NCBI GenBank assembly: GCA_963576565.1
Contig: OY755038.1
Coordinates: forward strand, 204,263,013 to 204,327,012
Origin: Aspidapion aeneum
Taxonomy: Eukaryota; Arthropoda; Insecta; Coleoptera; Brentidae
DNA length: 64,000 nt
Reading direction: 5' to 3'
Shown here: piece after piece, positions 62,480 through 64,000 of the stretch
Layout of the letters: every line of letters begins with the position of its first letter
How positions within the stretch are numbered: position 1 is the stretch's first letter
The notes under the pieces: model-generated
The model's input: only the letters and a program-made list of their open reading frames with translations
The model's database searches: none
Told to the model about the DNA's origin: nothing
Program-made: the position numbers and the translations under genes

Positions 62480-63342
62480 GTAAGACTGCTTTATTATCTA
62501 TGCATATGCATGAAAAATTTAAATTAATAAAATGCTAAATTGGCTTTACATCAAATGATGAAATAAAAGTTCAAATAAATTTAGTTTTTTGCTAAAAGCA
62601 GTTTTTAACAACTAAGTATATCTTTTTGGATGGAAATTTAGAGTAATATTTTTTGGAAAAATACTTAATTGTGTTTGCTGACAAGTCAAATCAAATCAAA
62701 ATAAGCTTTACTGTCTGAATAAAAAAATGCTTATACAATATAAATAATAATATATTTCACATCTACATACAAAAATATGACAAATAAAAGTAACAAAATA
62801 AAATCTAAAACTAGTCTTTAAAAGCCTAAAAGTTAATACAAACTTTATCATTCATCATTAGTTTATAAGTGGTTAAAAAAACAATTACTTAATAGGTTCA
62901 AGTGGTGTAAAAGTGAGACACTCAAAATCTTATTACAAAATGAGACACTTAAATAAAAAATACTAATAATTGAATTCCGATAGATTTTCTGTTATAAACT
63001 GATAGCAGCAGGTGTAAGGACCTCATACATACAATTTATTTTATTTTTTTATAAAAAATAGGCTCATAATTAAAACTACAAAATTCATAGTCTTTATTTG
63101 TGGTAAAAAATGTTACTGAAACTTTTGTTGTGTGACTTTGTAGATCAGTTTTCCTTAACTCAATTTTGATCCAACTGTTTACTAATTTATATTTAACACA
63201 GTTTTATTTTTCTAATTATCTCTTATATCCTAAAAAAAAATTCAAGTGGAGTCTAAAATGTTAAAAAATCAAAAATGTTTTGAGAAGTGTCTTATTTATT
63301 TTTACACCTTTGACCCTATTTAAAAAAATAAAAATTATGAGA
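62480..63342 (+). other. MYG1 intron 3 sequence, AT-rich
   Basis: Nothing coding. The A/T-rich block at 62690-62830 (CAAATCAAATCAAAATAAGC) may be a LINE 3' end in reverse, but no coding part supports this. Confidence 0.35.
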
Positions 63343-63350
63343 TAAAAAAG

Positions 63351-63715
63351 CGAGGGGTGATTAGCTGAACCAAATTTGTACACCATCCTACAGGACTTTA
63401 ATAAATTTTTTGTCCTGTAGTGTCCTGTATAGTCCTGCCTGTGGGGTCCTGTATAGTCCTCTGGCCAAAAAGGCGCCCATAAAAAAATTTGTGACCACAA
63501 AAAAAAAAGGTCATCATATCTTAACTTTTGTTTTTCTTAGAAGGCGATTTGCCTTTGCCAGCCTTAGTACCTAATCATGCTTAGGACACCCTTTAGGTGT
63601 CTGTACCCTTAAGGTCCTGTATAGTTCTGTGGCAGTCCTGTATAGTCCTGTGGAAGTTCTGTGGGGTCCTGTAGAAAAAATTGTACACCTACTGTGGGCA
63701 GCTGATCACCCCTAG
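63351..63715. mobile_element. hAT-type MITE with GTCCTGTATA minisatellite, exact 8-bp duplication
   Basis: CGAGGGGTGATTAGCTG and the inverse of CAGCTGATCACCCCTAG end it. TAAAAAAG lies on both sides (63343-63350, 63716-63723). GTCCTGTATAGTCCTGTGG units occur near both ends (63410-63465, 63615-63675). No ORF. In the MYG1 intron. Confidence 0.72.
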
Positions 63716-64000
63716 TAAAAAAGTCAAATGATATATAAATTATTAAAATACATATAAATAAAAAATCAGATATAAAAGGAGGCAAGTAAAAACAAAATAA
63801 AAAAGATAAAAAATAATATTTAGCACACCAAAAAAAAACACTTACATTGTTTGAAATAGGCATTGTTACAATAATAAATAAAAAAATTGTAAAACTGGTA
63901 TTTTGAACCCTAAAAGTCAATATAAGCATTAAAGAAAATATCATCATGCAGTATAAAAATGATTAAAAATAAAAACTACCTAATATATATTTTAAAAAAA

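Noticed and set aside
1..64000. tRNA or rRNA genes
   Set aside because: No cloverleaf with an A-box/B-box pair and no rRNA-like stretch was recognised by eye; a covariance-model scan was not possible.

Overview
The window is a TE-saturated piece of an animal nuclear genome, most likely an insect; a beetle would fit but the sequence does not prove it. The grounds are GT-AG introns of up to about 8 kb, an arthropod-type CLIP-domain serine protease, and the mix of mobile elements (LINEs, hAT, Tc1/mariner, PIF/Harbinger-like, foldback-like and Helitron-like repeats). No bacterial operon, plasmid or CRISPR signal is present. Very little of the 64 kb is host coding sequence.

Host genes. (1) A CLIP-domain trypsin-like serine protease lies on the minus strand. 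Seven exons (33788-33997, 29918-30064, 27683-27785, 24607-24797, 22897-23030, 20968-21078, 12770-12943) join in one open frame of 355 complete codons plus stop. They carry one CLIP domain, the R|IIGG activation site, the His/Asp/Ser triad and Asp189. The signal-peptide exon is not certain; 39389-39583 is a weak candidate. (2) A lone CLIP exon at 3722-3958 (minus) has the same intron phases and probably belongs to a tandem paralogue whose protease exons lie left of the window. (3) A complete two-exon testis-specific serine/threonine kinase (TSSK family) is on the plus strand (49604-49908 + 54102-54828, 343 aa). At least four decayed partial copies of its 3' end follow (56970-60745). (4) The first three exons of MYG1, a DHH-type exonuclease, are on the plus strand (61797-61861, 62083-62242, 62337-62479); the gene runs off the right edge. 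(5) An unrecognised 114-aa ORF sits at 44651-44995.

Mobile DNA. 1-3660: a LINE fragment split by a 2.55-kb PIF/Harbinger-like element. 4-5.2 kb and 34.9-36.8 kb: Harbinger-type transposase-derived fragments. 7.3-9.8, 15.3-17.4 and 51.4-54.0 kb: long palindromic elements; the first two carry opposed copies of one transposase 3' end. 5.7, 7.6-8.7, 18.1-20.9 and 50.1-51.2 kb: a Helitron-like family with about 150-bp tandem units. 13.6, 30.6, 33.2 and 59.3 kb: a foldback-like family with GGCTCTG ends. 21.2-22.9, 55.2-56.9, 10.8, 0.6 and 63.4 kb: hAT-type elements.

The strongest signals come from nesting. In three cases (284-2830 in a LINE, 30620-31763 in an RTE-type LINE, 59340-60058 in a mariner) removing the element and one copy of the target-site duplication restores the host element's reading frame. 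This fixes the exact ends and the insertion order. The best candidate for an undescribed system is the GGCTCTG foldback family: its inverted arms are arrays of a short unit built on AAAATAGCG, with a different spacer in each copy.
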